Assembly: GCA_046349035.1 (NCBI GenBank)
Contig: JAXMDC010000002.1
Span: 434,001 to 498,000, forward strand
Reading direction: 5' to 3'
Source: JAXMDC01 sp046349035
GTDB taxonomy: Bacteria > Pseudomonadota > Alphaproteobacteria > Rhizobiales > Kaistiaceae
DNA length: 64,000 nucleotides
The notes below the pieces were generated by a model, which had not been told where the DNA came from, did no database searches, and saw only the letters and a program-made list of their open reading frames with translations. Made by a program: the position numbers and the translations under genes. Of the stretch, positions 43,107 through 53,247 are shown piece after piece (position 1 is the first letter of the stretch; every line of letters starts with the position of its first letter).

Positions 43107-45551
43107 TCAGTCGAAGGCGACGGTGATGAAGTCGAGTTTGCGGCTGTTGTCGCTGACGGTGTTGAGGAGGGTGTTGGTCGCCCCGTGCGGCAGGCTGGCG
43201 TCGATCTGCAGCGTCACCGTGACCTCGGCGTGGTCGAGGCCGAGGAGATGGGCGATCACTTGATCCGCCACGCGCTCGGCGTTGGCGGCCACGCAAATCG
43301 GATCGAGCCGCACCGCCCCGCGGAACCGCCGCGACTGCGGCGCCTCGGTCGTGCCGGGAGTCGGCGCCGGAGCTGCGGCCACGCTTGCCTCCGCGCGCTC
43401 CGCCGGCTCGGCTTTGGTCTCGGCGGCCGCGCTGTCGGCCGCTTCGGCGGGTAATTCTGGAACTGCGGGGGTGATCGGAGCCGGTGCCGGCCGCGCCACC
43501 GTCGAGAACCACGCCTTGCTGCCGTCCCGGTGCAGATGCGGCGCCTCTGCTGCCAGCCGCTGCAGCGCCTCGCCGAATACCGTGGGCGTTTCCGATGGCA
43601 TTGCGCAGCCGAGGCGGACGCGCGATTCGTCGATGCCGATGCCGTTCGGCGCGCCGGGCGAGGACCCGAGGAGAACCGTCCGGGCGACCCGGCGCGCTGC
43701 CATGGCCTTGGCGAAGGCGGGGGTCTCGCGGTCGAGCCGCACGGCGACGGAATTCGCCCCGTCCGCCTCGCCGACAACTTCCGGCCAGTCGTCCGACAGG
43801 AAACGCGTCAGCTCGAACTGAACGCGGTGATCGTCGAAGGGAAGCGTCCCCGGCATGATCATCGCGTTGCGGTCGCCGAGGCCCCAGAGGCAGTGCACCG
43901 CCGAAGCAAGGAAGCGCAGGACGCCGCGCGTCCGCTGAAACTTGCCCAGCCGCGACCAGTCGCCGAACAGGCGGTCGAAGATCTCCGGATGGATCGGATA
44001 CGCCGCCTTGAGGCGATTCTCATACTCCGCCAGCCGACACTCGGCGGGAAACTCGTGACGCCGCGCATAGAGATCGGAGTAGGCGCCGCAGATCGTATCG
44101 CGGGCGGCGATCAGCGCCGGATCGACCAGCGGCTCGAACAGCCGCTGGCGGACGATCTCGACTTCCTCGCGCGCCGTCGCCGGTCGCCATGAAGCGCCGG
44201 CCGAGCCGATCGCCTGGTAGAGGCGGTTCAGCGCTTCGCGGCCGCGCTGTCCGCCGACCTGATCGTCCTCGCGCTGCACCGACCCGGTGAACTCGAACGC
44301 CGGGAGGCTGACCACGACCAGGCAGCGCTTAGCGAGGCGCGCCGCCTCGACCAGCGAACGGGCGAAGGCGAACTGCGTTTCGAAACGGCCGCCGGGGAGG
44401 CCGTCCTCACCGCGCAGCTGGCGGGCATAGGCGACCCACTCGTCGATCAGGATCAGGCAGGGGCCGTGATCGCTGAGCAACTGGCGGAGGTCGTCGCCGG
44501 GATTGGTGCCCTTCTCGTCGTGGCCGGCGACGCGGTGAAACGCCTTCTTGGCGCCCTTGAGGTCGCCCGCAGCATGGCCGAGCTGCCACGCCAGTTCCCC
44601 CCAAAGCGTGCGGACGATCGTGCCGTCTTCCTTGACGCTCGGTGTGCCGGGCGAGATGCGGTTGCCGGCGAGTACCACCCGCTTCACGCCGTGCGCAAGG
44701 TGACCGACGCCGCTCTCCTTGAGCAACGTCTCGACGCCGGGCAAAGCCTTCAGCGGCGCGCCGGAGAACAGGTGGTAGAGCGCCATTAGGGCGTGCGTCT
44801 TGCCGCCGCCGAAATGGGTTTGCAGCTGCACCACCGCGTCGCCGGTTGCCTCGCCGAGGCGCTGCGCGGCGCCGACCAGCAGGGCCTTGAGGCTCTCGGT
44901 CAGGTAGGTGTGGCGGAAAAATTCCGCCGGCTTTTGGTATTCGTCCGCTGCTTCGCCCCGATAAACCTGCCAGAGGTCGGCGGCGAAGTCGCCGACGCGG
45001 AAGGCGCCCGAGGCGACGCTGCGCGTCGGCCGCACAATCTCGCGCCAGGACTTGAGCGCGCCGGTCGCCTCGCAGACGATCGTCGAATCGGTGGCGCGTG
45101 CCAATTCGGCCTCCGCTTCCTCCGCCCGGGCCCGGCGAATCTCGCCGGTCATCCGGTCGACTTCGAGCGCCTCGGGGGCGGAGACCGCCGCCAGGAGCCG
45201 GGCCGCCGAATCCAGCGCCCGCACCGCATCGTCGGCGGTGAAATCCTCCGGCGTCGTCCAGCGCTCGCGGAAGGCGATCAACTCGTTGACCAGAGTCCGC
45301 TCGGCTTTGCCGAGGATACGGCGGAACACCGTGCCCCAGGCCCGCTCCATGATCACCAGCAACGGCGTAACGTCTTCCTCGCCGCCGTCGTCTCGGATGC
45401 GCTGCAGGCGCGGATCGGTGAGAATCCCGCGAACTTCGCTGATCCACTTCTCGCCGCGCTGCGCCGTCAGCTCGCGCTCGATGAATGGCCTCAGCCCGAC
45501 CTTGAGGAGGTCGAACGCGTTGCCGACGCGGGCGTGAACGCCGCCGCTCAT
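43107..45551 (-). CDS. DUF499-type ATPase with N-terminal Swt1-like HEPN region
   Basis: About 814 residues from the ATG at 45551. Residues 10-125 resemble the Swt1-type HEPN domain of defence-linked proteins: AFDLLKVGLRPFIERELTA, MERAWGTVFRRILGKAERTLVNEL and DDAVRALDSAARLLAAVSA. The usual RNxWAH active-site segment reads RERWTT, so the His is missing. An ATPase follows with Walker A THFGGGKTHALM (245-256) and Walker B CLILIDEW (365-372). The C-terminal block RRFRGAVRLDP is family-like, but it is joined to the core by a Pro/Ala-rich linker (about 686-740). The protein is shorter than the 1000-plus residues I expect for DUF499. The DUF1156 methylase usually paired with DUF499 is absent. Confidence 0.78.
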   Translation of the reverse strand: MSGGVHARVGNAFDLLKVGLRPFIERELTAQRGEKWISEVRGILTDPRLQRIRDDGGEEDVTPLLVIMERAWGTVFRRILGKAERTLVNELIAFRERWTTPEDFTADDAVRALDSAARLLAAVSAPEALEVDRMTGEIRRARAEEAEAELARATDSTIVCEATGALKSWREIVRPTRSVASGAFRVGDFAADLWQVYRGEAADEYQKPAEFFRHTYLTESLKALLVGAAQRLGEATGDAVVQLQTHFGGGKTHALMALYHLFSGAPLKALPGVETLLKESGVGHLAHGVKRVVLAGNRISPGTPSVKEDGTIVRTLWGELAWQLGHAAGDLKGAKKAFHRVAGHDEKGTNPGDDLRQLLSDHGPCLILIDEWVAYARQLRGEDGLPGGRFETQFAFARSLVEAARLAKRCLVVVSLPAFEFTGSVQREDDQVGGQRGREALNRLYQAIGSAGASWRPATAREEVEIVRQRLFEPLVDPALIAARDTICGAYSDLYARRHEFPAECRLAEYENRLKAAYPIHPEIFDRLFGDWSRLGKFQRTRGVLRFLASAVHCLWGLGDRNAMIMPGTLPFDDHRVQFELTRFLSDDWPEVVGEADGANSVAVRLDRETPAFAKAMAARRVARTVLLGSSPGAPNGIGIDESRVRLGCAMPSETPTVFGEALQRLAAEAPHLHRDGSKAWFSTVARPAPAPITPAVPELPAEAADSAAAETKAEPAERAEASVAAAPAPTPGTTEAPQSRRFRGAVRLDPICVAANAERVADQVIAHLLGLDHAEVTVTLQIDASLPHGATNTLLNTVSDNSRKLDFITVAFD

Positions 45552-45824
45552 CCACCCGCCCGCCGGCAGGCACGCGAGGGCTCCTGAGTCCGCTGCGCAG
45601 AAATTGCCATGACAGGAGACAACACCTTTCACGGCTAATTTGCGGTTAAAGCCCGAGAAATGCCGCTGAGTTCAAGGCATTGGCGGGCGACTGCGGCGAG
45701 TGCCGCCCGCCCAATTCGACAAATCCGCGGAAATGCCCTTAAATGGCCGTGAGGAGGCCACGGTACCGTCGGGCAGATGCGGGCAGAGTTGCGGCGCCGA
45801 CGCGAGTTGAGTTGTGAGTATCCA

Positions 45825-46199
45825 ATGCCGCCAATCTCATTGGCCGAGGTCGCCCGCAAGGTGGCCGAGAGCCTGCGTTCGACGGACTCGATTCCCGCCG
45901 CCGGCGATGAAGCTGGTCTTCCGGAGGTCGGGGCCCCGGAAATCGACGCGGACGTGCGCTCAGGCGCCGCCGCCCTGGCCATGATAAGCGATCCGGCCCG
46001 CCGGGCCGCGGTTGAGGTGATGGAGCAGGCGCTGCGCGAGGACCTCCTCGCCGTCGCCGAGGCCTATTACCGCGCCGACAGCGAAGACAGGGACGAACCG
46101 GCTGACGCCGCTCCGGCGATTCGCCAGGCGCGAACCGCCGCCGAAGCAAAGATCGCCGCCAAGCTCGCACCCCGCCGCCGCAGCGCCAAGCGCGAGTAG
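45825..46199 (+). CDS. Hypothetical acidic/helical protein
   Basis: A 124-residue protein from the ATG at 45825; an upstream in-frame ATG at 45777 is possible. The middle helix MEQALREDLLAVAEAYYRA closely resembles a segment of the small protein at 52937. The N-terminal half is Ala/Asp/Glu-rich and the C-terminus is basic (RRRSAKRE). No family is recognised. It is divergent from the DUF499 gene and ends at a strong terminator. Confidence 0.55.
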   Translation: MPPISLAEVARKVAESLRSTDSIPAAGDEAGLPEVGAPEIDADVRSGAAALAMISDPARRAAVEVMEQALREDLLAVAEAYYRADSEDRDEPADAAPAIRQARTAAEAKIAAKLAPRRRSAKRE

Positions 46200-46247
46200 G
46201 CGGCTCCGCCGCCTTCGTGCCGGCCGGGGAACAGCGTCAAAAAACGG

Positions 46248-46275
46248 AAAACGGCGAGGAAATCCTCGCCGTTTT
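46248..46275. terminator. Bidirectional terminator
   Basis: A perfect 13-bp stem (46248-46260 with 46263-46275) with A-runs at the left and T-runs at the right works on both strands. It separates the convergent hypothetical gene (ends 46199) and cbtA (ends 46308). Confidence 0.85.
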
Positions 46276-46307
46276 GCTTTGTCTCCCTGCGGATCGGCAG
46301 GCCGAAT

Positions 46308-47048
46308 CTAGCGCGATAGGGCAGGCCCGCGCGACGGCTGCGTGTCTGGCAGGAGCGTCCGCTCGACGACTGCCCCGAAGATGAGACCGATGCTACCCCA
46401 CAGCACCGCCTGTATGCCGAGCGAGGATAAGCGGAAGTCCCATAACGTATCGGCCGGGAAGCCTTCCGGCAGTTCGTGCAGCGTCGGCAGCAGCAGCATC
46501 GCCGCGACGATCGCGACGAGGTAGGCGCCGGCGGCCGCAAGGGAGCCGTTCCAGTTGCCGAGCTGCTTGACCAGGCGTTGCCGCAAAGCCCATCCGACCA
46601 GGGCCGCCCCGACCGAGACTGCCAGCATGATGAAATAGAGCGCCGTCCTCATCTTGATCGTGTCGGGATCGCTCGCGGCTGGCGGATTGGGCGGGTATTT
46701 GATCGCCGGAACCACGTAGATCGACACCAGCCCGAACAAGGCGAGCAGCGCCGAGGTGGCCTGCGTGCCGAGGCCCATCCGCCCGTTGGCGAAAGCGAAG
46801 CCGATGGCAAAGAGACCGCCAATGGCCGCACCGATGGCGACGAGTCCGGTGAGCAGGCCGATGCCGCTCTGCACCGTCCGGCTGAACAGCTCCGGCTCGG
46901 CTGCCTCCGGCGTCGCCGCCGAGCGGGCCTCCTCAAAGCCGATGGCTGCCTCGATCGGTCCTTCGCCGAAGGCACGCGCGAATCCGAAGGCGAGAACGCC
47001 GGCAACGATGCCGACGACAATGCCGCGAATGATTAGACCGCCGATCAC
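46308..47048 (-). CDS. cbtA: Cobalt transporter subunit CbtA
   Basis: A 246-residue inner-membrane protein with about five to six helices. It matches CbtA in its start (LIIRGIVVGIVAGVLAFGFARAFGEGPIEAAIGFE), a central GLFAIGFAFANGRMG, and VPAIKYPPNPPA, which is characteristic. With CbtB it forms a predicted cobalt importer linked to B12 metabolism. The GTG start has GGGAG about eight bases upstream. It is downstream of cbtB with a 132-base gap that contains a hairpin. Confidence 0.9.
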   Translation of the reverse strand: MIGGLIIRGIVVGIVAGVLAFGFARAFGEGPIEAAIGFEEARSAATPEAAEPELFSRTVQSGIGLLTGLVAIGAAIGGLFAIGFAFANGRMGLGTQATSALLALFGLVSIYVVPAIKYPPNPPAASDPDTIKMRTALYFIMLAVSVGAALVGWALRQRLVKQLGNWNGSLAAAGAYLVAIVAAMLLLPTLHELPEGFPADTLWDFRLSSLGIQAVLWGSIGLIFGAVVERTLLPDTQPSRGPALSR

Positions 47049-47123
47049 GTCGATTGCTCCCGATATGTTGTCCTCAGTGTCCGGCCGCCCCCGCGGTGGC
47101 GAACGCCGATCTCAGAAACGACC

Positions 47124-47152
47124 GCGGCCCGCGAGCAAGGACTCCGGGCCGC
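47124..47152. other. Hairpin between cbtB and cbtA
   Basis: An 8-bp GC stem (47124-47131 with 47145-47152) around a 13-base loop lies in the cbtB-cbtA gap without a T-run. It may set the ratio of the two products by attenuation or mRNA stability. Confidence 0.35.
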
Positions 47153-47180
47153 CTGAATCGTCTAAAGCGCTGCTTCCGGT

Positions 47181-47393
47181 TTAGTGGCAGGGAAATCCCA
47201 GAAGGTGCCGCGCGTCGTGCAGGAATTCGTGGATGCTCATGCCGTTGAACAGCGACGTCGCGCCCTGCTCTGTCCCGACGAAATAGTAGGCGAGCACGGT
47301 GATCAGGCCGCCGAGGATCGCCCAGGGCAGGATCTGCTTGATCGGAATGGCAACCGGTGCGGCAACGACTTTTTCGGTGGCGGCTGCGGTCAT
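47181..47393 (-). CDS. cbtB: Cobalt transporter subunit CbtB
   Basis: A 70-residue protein with one membrane helix (about 22-42) and a His-rich C-terminus (IHEFLHDARHLLGFPCH), the defining CbtB layout; the His and Cys residues probably bind cobalt. A GGAGG site lies six bases before the ATG. It is first in the cbtB-cbtA unit. The upstream region holds G-tract repeats (47549-47597) that may be its operator. I see no cobalamin riboswitch box. Confidence 0.92.
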   Translation of the reverse strand: MTAAATEKVVAAPVAIPIKQILPWAILGGLITVLAYYFVGTEQGATSLFNGMSIHEFLHDARHLLGFPCH

Positions 47394-47548
47394 CAGGTCC
47401 CTCCCCGGGGCAGCGAACTGAGATTGGGAATTAGATGCGCTTCCGGCGTTTACTAGTCAAGAAAAGAGACGCGAAAAAACTTTCCGAATGAGATTAGGTT
47501 AGCTTGATCCATGTCAGTGTAATCGCAGCGTAAGAAATGCCGGCTGAC

Positions 47549-47597
47549 ATAGGGGTGGGGGGTATTAGTCTTAGGATAAAAATAGGGGAGGGGGGTA
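47549..47597. promoter_or_regulatory. Paired G-tract repeats, possible RcnR/CsoR-family operators
   Basis: The 16-base unit ATAGGGGTGGGGGGTA at 47549-47564 recurs with one change (T to A at base 8) at 47582-47597. The spacing is 33 bases, about three helical turns. Sensors of the RcnR/CsoR/DmeR family bind G-tracts flanked by A/T-rich inverted arms. The first copy has such arms (GACATA and TATTAGTC). The site would suit control of the divergent cbtBA genes. This is inference; no regulator gene of that family is in the window. Confidence 0.4.
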
Positions 47598-47633
47598 CCA
47601 GCTGCCTAGAACACGCGCCGATGAGGCCGTTGC

Positions 47634-47647
47634 TTGAGAAAGATCAA
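47634..47647. promoter_or_regulatory. FNR/FixK-like box
   Basis: TTGAG-AAAG-ATCAA matches the TTGAT-N4-ATCAA consensus at nine of ten positions. It lies 153 bases upstream of the phosphatase start and 241 bases upstream of cbtB. One such match by chance in a long window is possible. Confidence 0.3.
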
Positions 47648-47799
47648 AGACAGGCAAGTCGAGGTCTTGATGACTGAATACTTCGGCGTTTGGCGGGGAG
47701 ACGCCATCATCGGCCACAAACCGTCGGAATTCGCCGCCGCATAGCCTGTGCTGCTATGGGCAATCCAATAGGCCGCGCCCGGTTCGATTCGCTCTTCTC

Positions 47800-48399
47800 A
47801 TGACTCCCCGCATTTCCCTTGTCGCTCACGCCACCACCAAGGCCCTCCGCGCCGCCACGTTCGGCGGCGATGACGGCCTCGACGATGTCGGCCGCGCCAA
47901 GGCCGCCGCACTGACCGGGCGTTTCGGCCGCGTCGATCGCGTATTCGTCAGCCCCGCTCTGCGCGCCCGCCAGACGGCGGAAGCGCTGGGCTTGGCAGCC
48001 ACGGCCGACGATCGGCTCCGTGAATGCGATTTCGGTCGCTGGAGTGGCCGCACCTTCGGCCAGGTGGCGCTGCGCGAACCGCGCAAGCTCTTCAATTGGA
48101 TGAAAAATCCTGCGACCGCGCCGCATGGCGGCGAAACCATTGAGGCGGTGATGCGGCGCGTCGCCGACTGGATCGACGAGCGGGGACGCGAAAAGGGCCA
48201 TACCGTGGCCATCACCCATGCCTCGGTGATTCGCGCTGCCATCGTTCACGTGATCGAGGCACAGCTTCAATCGTTCTGGCGGATCGACGTCGTGCCGCTT
48301 TCGCTGACCGATATGCGCACTAACGGCCGCCGCTGGGTGCTGCGCTCGCTGGCGCCGTTGGAAGCCATCCCCGCCGAAGCACCGGCGGAAACCCCCTAG
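47800..48399 (+). CDS. Histidine phosphatase superfamily protein with altered RHG motif
   Basis: A 199-residue protein. The usual N-terminal RHG(E) motif reads LVAHATT, so the nucleophilic His is kept but the preceding Arg is not. VDRVFVSPALRARQTAEAL, ECDFGRWSGRTF, PHGGETIEAVMRRV and the second catalytic His in AITHASVIRA are all family-like. Genes of this family often accompany cbtAB and cobalamin genes (CobC-type). It is nine bases upstream of the FtsH-like gene and probably co-transcribed with it. Confidence 0.82.
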   Translation: MTPRISLVAHATTKALRAATFGGDDGLDDVGRAKAAALTGRFGRVDRVFVSPALRARQTAEALGLAATADDRLRECDFGRWSGRTFGQVALREPRKLFNWMKNPATAPHGGETIEAVMRRVADWIDERGREKGHTVAITHASVIRAAIVHVIEAQLQSFWRIDVVPLSLTDMRTNGRRWVLRSLAPLEAIPAEAPAETP

Positions 48400-48408
48400 G
48401 ACGAGCCG

Positions 48409-50256
<1,848 letters not shown>

Positions 50257-50510
50257 ACGAGGGCGCGCGCCTTTCCGGGTTCCCGCTATAGCAAACGCGA
50301 TACCGCAAAAACGGAACGATTCCGGTCGGTTTCCGTTCACGAATCTACTGTCATCATCCGGGTGACGGCGGGCGGAACCCTAGGGCAGGCGCAATGCGGC
50401 GTCGGTTTGGCTATCTCGCAGCGGGCGGCAGGGTAGGCGTCACTGGGCTGGCTGCCGGCCGCCGTGCGGCGCGGCGGCGCTGGCGCCCGCGCGCGGCGCT
50501 TGCGGCCGCA

Positions 50511-50867
50511 ATGAAGAACCGGCCGCTATTTGCTCGCGCGACCTTCGCTTGGGCCGGCCTCCAGGCGGCCTGGCGGGCCGAGCGCAGTTTCCGCGCCGAG
50601 GTGACCGCCGCACTTGCCACAGCGGCGCTCCTCGCCTGGCTGCAGCCCGGGCTCCTCTGGTGCGCGGCGGTGGCGGTCGCCGTTGTCCTGGTCTTCACCC
50701 TCGAGCTGGTCAACACCGCACTCGAGGCGCTTGCCGACCACCTCCACCCCGATTTCGCCATCGCCATCCGCGTCGCCAAGGACACGGCCTCGGCCGCGGT
50801 GATGGTGGCGATCGCCGGAGCGGCGGTGGTGCTCGGCCTGGCCGTGATCTCCGCCCTGGGGCCCTGA
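50511..50867 (+). CDS. dgkA: Diacylglycerol kinase (prokaryotic type)
   Basis: A 118-residue protein from the ATG at 50511, the family's usual start; the open frame upstream is Arg-rich and unlike the family. WRAERSFRAEVTAAL, LELVNTALEALADH and the RVAKDTASAAVMVAIAGA membrane segment contain the conserved Glu, Asn and Asp-x-A-S-A residues of DgkA. It phosphorylates diacylglycerol at the inner membrane, recycling lipid after glycan or periplasmic glucan synthesis. No good ribosome site is visible. Confidence 0.85.
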   Translation: MKNRPLFARATFAWAGLQAAWRAERSFRAEVTAALATAALLAWLQPGLLWCAAVAVAVVLVFTLELVNTALEALADHLHPDFAIAIRVAKDTASAAVMVAIAGAAVVLGLAVISALGP

Positions 50868-50890
50868 CCGGCAGTGGATCTGGCTCGACC

Positions 50891-51763
50891 CTACTGGTTG
50901 TGGGTCCCCTTGATAACATCACCGACCAGCTTGGTGAACGGCACGAACGGGATGACCCGGCCGTTGTAGATGTCGGAGCGGGCGACTTGGATCGCGCCCT
51001 TGGGATCGACCGACTTCACCACCTTCAAGACATGCTGCGCGCCCGGGGGCCCAACCGGAATCACCATGAGCCCGCCCGGCTTCAATTGCTGCAGCAGCGG
51101 CGGCGGGAGGTGGTCGATGCCGCAGGTGACGATGATCTTGTCGAACGGCGCGTTCTCCTCCCAGCCGTAATAGCCGTCGTCGTTTTTGGTCTTGATGGCC
51201 GCAAACTCGCTGTAGCCGCGCTTGATCAGTGCGTCGTAAACGCCGCGCGTCCGCTCATACAACGGCTTGATGATCTCGATCGTCCACACCTTGTCGGTCA
51301 TGTTGGCGAGAAAGGCCGACTGGTAGCCGGAGCCGGTGCCGACTTCGAGCACCCTCTCGCCGTACTGCACGTCGATCGAACTCGTCATGCGACCGACGAG
51401 GCCGGGGCCGGAGATGGTGACGCCGTAGCCGATGTCGAGGAAATCGATGTCGTAGACCCGCGGCAGGTTCGCCGGCAGACAGAACTCCTCCCGCGGCGTC
51501 AGCAGATAGCCCCGCTTGTCGCGCTGGCTGTAAAGGTCGCGGACGCTGACCATCCAGTCGTAGCGGTCGTAGCGAAGCCCGAGATATTTCGGGTCTTCGC
51601 CGCGATTAGCCTGCCCCCACGCCACGAACTTGGCGCGGCTGTCCATCGGCGGGAAGGCGTTCCAGTCGTACGGGACGGGCACCACGCCCGGCGCCGCCAG
51701 GCTTGGCAGCGCCGGTGCGGCGAGGGCGGCCGCCGAGGCGGCGAGGAAGCGACGTCTGTCCAT
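50891..51763 (-). CDS. Exported protein-L-isoaspartate methyltransferase-like protein
   Basis: A 290-residue protein with a twin-arginine-type N-terminus (MDRRRFLAASAAALAAPALP), followed by a Pcm-like domain. MTSSIDVQYGERVLEVGTGSGYQSAFLA is the SAM-binding loop, and APFDKIIVTCGIDHLPPPLLQQLKPGGLMVIPVG is the family's second half. An insert (about 60-110) precedes the fold. If exported, its access to SAM is puzzling. AGGAGG lies 11 bases before the start. Confidence 0.78.
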   Translation of the reverse strand: MDRRRFLAASAAALAAPALPSLAAPGVVPVPYDWNAFPPMDSRAKFVAWGQANRGEDPKYLGLRYDRYDWMVSVRDLYSQRDKRGYLLTPREEFCLPANLPRVYDIDFLDIGYGVTISGPGLVGRMTSSIDVQYGERVLEVGTGSGYQSAFLANMTDKVWTIEIIKPLYERTRGVYDALIKRGYSEFAAIKTKNDDGYYGWEENAPFDKIIVTCGIDHLPPPLLQQLKPGGLMVIPVGPPGAQHVLKVVKSVDPKGAIQVARSDIYNGRVIPFVPFTKLVGDVIKGTHNQ

Positions 51764-52008
51764 GGCGTTCTTGGCCTCCTGTCGAGGCGGTCAGTCTAGC
51801 CGATCGCGACGGCGGGGGAACGACGGGCCGGGCCGACAGACGAAAAGGATCGGGGATAGCTGAGGGGCTTTCGGCTGCGGCACAGTGTTGCCCGGACAAC
51901 AAATTCTTAAGACGGGTCGCCTACCGTACCGACCGGCGTCCGCGATTCGTGGACGGGTGGGCTCGTCGCCTCGGCGACGGCAGTGCAACGACGCCGTGCG
52001 GGGTGGAC

Positions 52009-52443
52009 ATGAACGCTCGACAGGTCACGCTGGTTCAGCAGAGCTTTGAGAAGGTCGCGCCGCTTGGCGAGAAGGTCGCGGAGATCTTCTACGACGAGCT
52101 GTTTGCCATCGAGCCCTCGCTGAAGAAGATGTTCAAGGGCGACATGAAGGAGCAGCGCAAGAAGCTCCTGACGACCCTGGCGATGGTCGTCCGAGCGCTG
52201 CATACCCCGGACAAGATCGTCGGTGCGGCGCAGGCGCTCGCCGTCAAACACGTCGCTTACGGCGTCGCGCCCGAGCACTACACCTATGTCGGCAATGCCT
52301 TGATGCGCACGTTGAAGAAGGGCCTCGGCGCGGAGTTCACCCAGGAATTGTTCGACGCCTGGGTGGAAGCCTTCCGTATGTTGGCGAAGGTCATGAAGGA
52401 CGCAGCATACGGCCCGGCCTCCATCGCCCGCGGGGCCGCGTAG
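52009..52443 (+). CDS. Single-domain globin
   Basis: A 144-residue heme protein. VTLVQQSFEKVAPLGEKVAEIFYDELF is the A-B helix region, with MFKGDMKEQRKKLLTTLAMVV after it. The proximal His lies in ALAVKHVAYGVAPEHY, and a Tyr-rich helix follows. The family handles oxygen or NO in bacteria. The GGGGTGG upstream serves as ribosome site. No reductase domain is fused. Confidence 0.87.
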   Translation: MNARQVTLVQQSFEKVAPLGEKVAEIFYDELFAIEPSLKKMFKGDMKEQRKKLLTTLAMVVRALHTPDKIVGAAQALAVKHVAYGVAPEHYTYVGNALMRTLKKGLGAEFTQELFDAWVEAFRMLAKVMKDAAYGPASIARGAA

Positions 52444-52450
52444 CTCGGCC

Positions 52451-52930
52451 TTATAGCGCCGTCTCCTTGGACTCCTGGCCAGCCGGTCGCGTGCCGGTTA
52501 CCGCCGCAGCCAGCATGGCAATCGAGCTGGCAATGGTCCCGGGGCTGTCCCAATACTGGCCGCGGACCGGCCGCACCGTCAGCAGACGGATGTCGGGGTC
52601 GTCCGGACCATCCCACCATGCCTTGGCAAACGGCGTCCACAATTCTCGAATCTTAACCCGGTCGTTGGCGATGCGCGCCTGTCCGGCGACCGACACATAT
52701 TTTTGCGCATGCGGGTCGGCATAGATCAGCTCGACGTCTTCGCTCTCGCCGATCTCGGCACTTTTCTGCGAGTTTGCCGACGTCAGGAAATAGATCGCGT
52801 GCTCGTCCTGGCGCGGCATCGAACTCATCGGGCGAGAATGGATCGCTCCTCCCGACACCGTCACCAGGCTGCAGATCTGCACTTTATCGATAAGCTCCCA
52901 AGCCCGATCGGCGGGATATGCCTCAGCCAT
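52451..52930 (-). CDS. Pyridoxamine 5'-phosphate oxidase-like flavin-binding protein
   Basis: A 159-residue split-barrel protein of the general stress protein 26 type. QICSLVTVSGGAIHSRPMSSMPRQDEHAIYFLTSANSQKSAEI is the FMN-binding core, followed by YVSVAGQARIANDRV and PFAKAWWDGPDDPDIRLLTVRP. It likely binds FMN or F420-type flavin. It is convergent with the globin gene and lies downstream of the small gene at 52937 on the same strand. Confidence 0.88.
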   Translation of the reverse strand: MAEAYPADRAWELIDKVQICSLVTVSGGAIHSRPMSSMPRQDEHAIYFLTSANSQKSAEIGESEDVELIYADPHAQKYVSVAGQARIANDRVKIRELWTPFAKAWWDGPDDPDIRLLTVRPVRGQYWDSPGTIASSIAMLAAAVTGTRPAGQESKETAL

Positions 52931-52936
52931 GGTTCG

Positions 52937-53218
52937 CTACTCCGAGACGTTCGAGTGAGAAGTTGCGGCGAGACGGACTGGAGTTCGCCGCCGCGCCTTG
53001 GACGGTCGGGTGGTCGGTGACCTCCGTACCGCTGGTTGCGCGCGATAGAATGCTTCCGCGACGGCCAGCAAATCCTGATGCAGCGCCGCTTCCAGCTCTT
53101 CGATGACCGAAGAAAAGCCTACTCCGGCGATTGCTGCAGTTCTTCTGGTCGCCTTCTTGCGCGGTGCCGAAACCGACTTGCGCACCGAGCGGCGCTTTTC
53201 GCTTGCTTCCGCCAGCAT
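52937..53218 (-). CDS. Small basic protein with a DLLAVAEAFYRA helix
   Basis: A 93-residue protein with GAGGAG seven bases before the ATG. Basic ends (RKSVSAPRKKATRR and RRRTPVRLAATS) flank a helix LEAALHQDLLAVAEAFYRA that closely matches one in the protein at 45825. No family is recognised. The longer open frame up to 53419 overlaps the next gene. It sits six bases from the PNPOx-like gene. Confidence 0.58.
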   Translation of the reverse strand: MLAEASEKRRSVRKSVSAPRKKATRRTAAIAGVGFSSVIEELEAALHQDLLAVAEAFYRAQPAVRRSPTTRPSKARRRTPVRLAATSHSNVSE

Positions 53219-53247
53219 GGTTCTACTCCTCAACGCAGCCTCGCTAC

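Larger units (their letters stand above)
47394..47799. other. A+T-rich intergenic control region between cbtB and the phosphatase
   Basis: About 400 non-coding bases hold two near-identical G-tract repeats and an FNR/FixK-like box (listed separately). The rest is unusually A+T-rich for this genome, as expected of divergent promoters. Confidence 0.6.

Noticed and set aside
47394..47799. Cobalamin riboswitch upstream of cbtB
   Set aside because: I looked for the conserved B12 box on the minus strand and did not see it; a covariance search would settle this.
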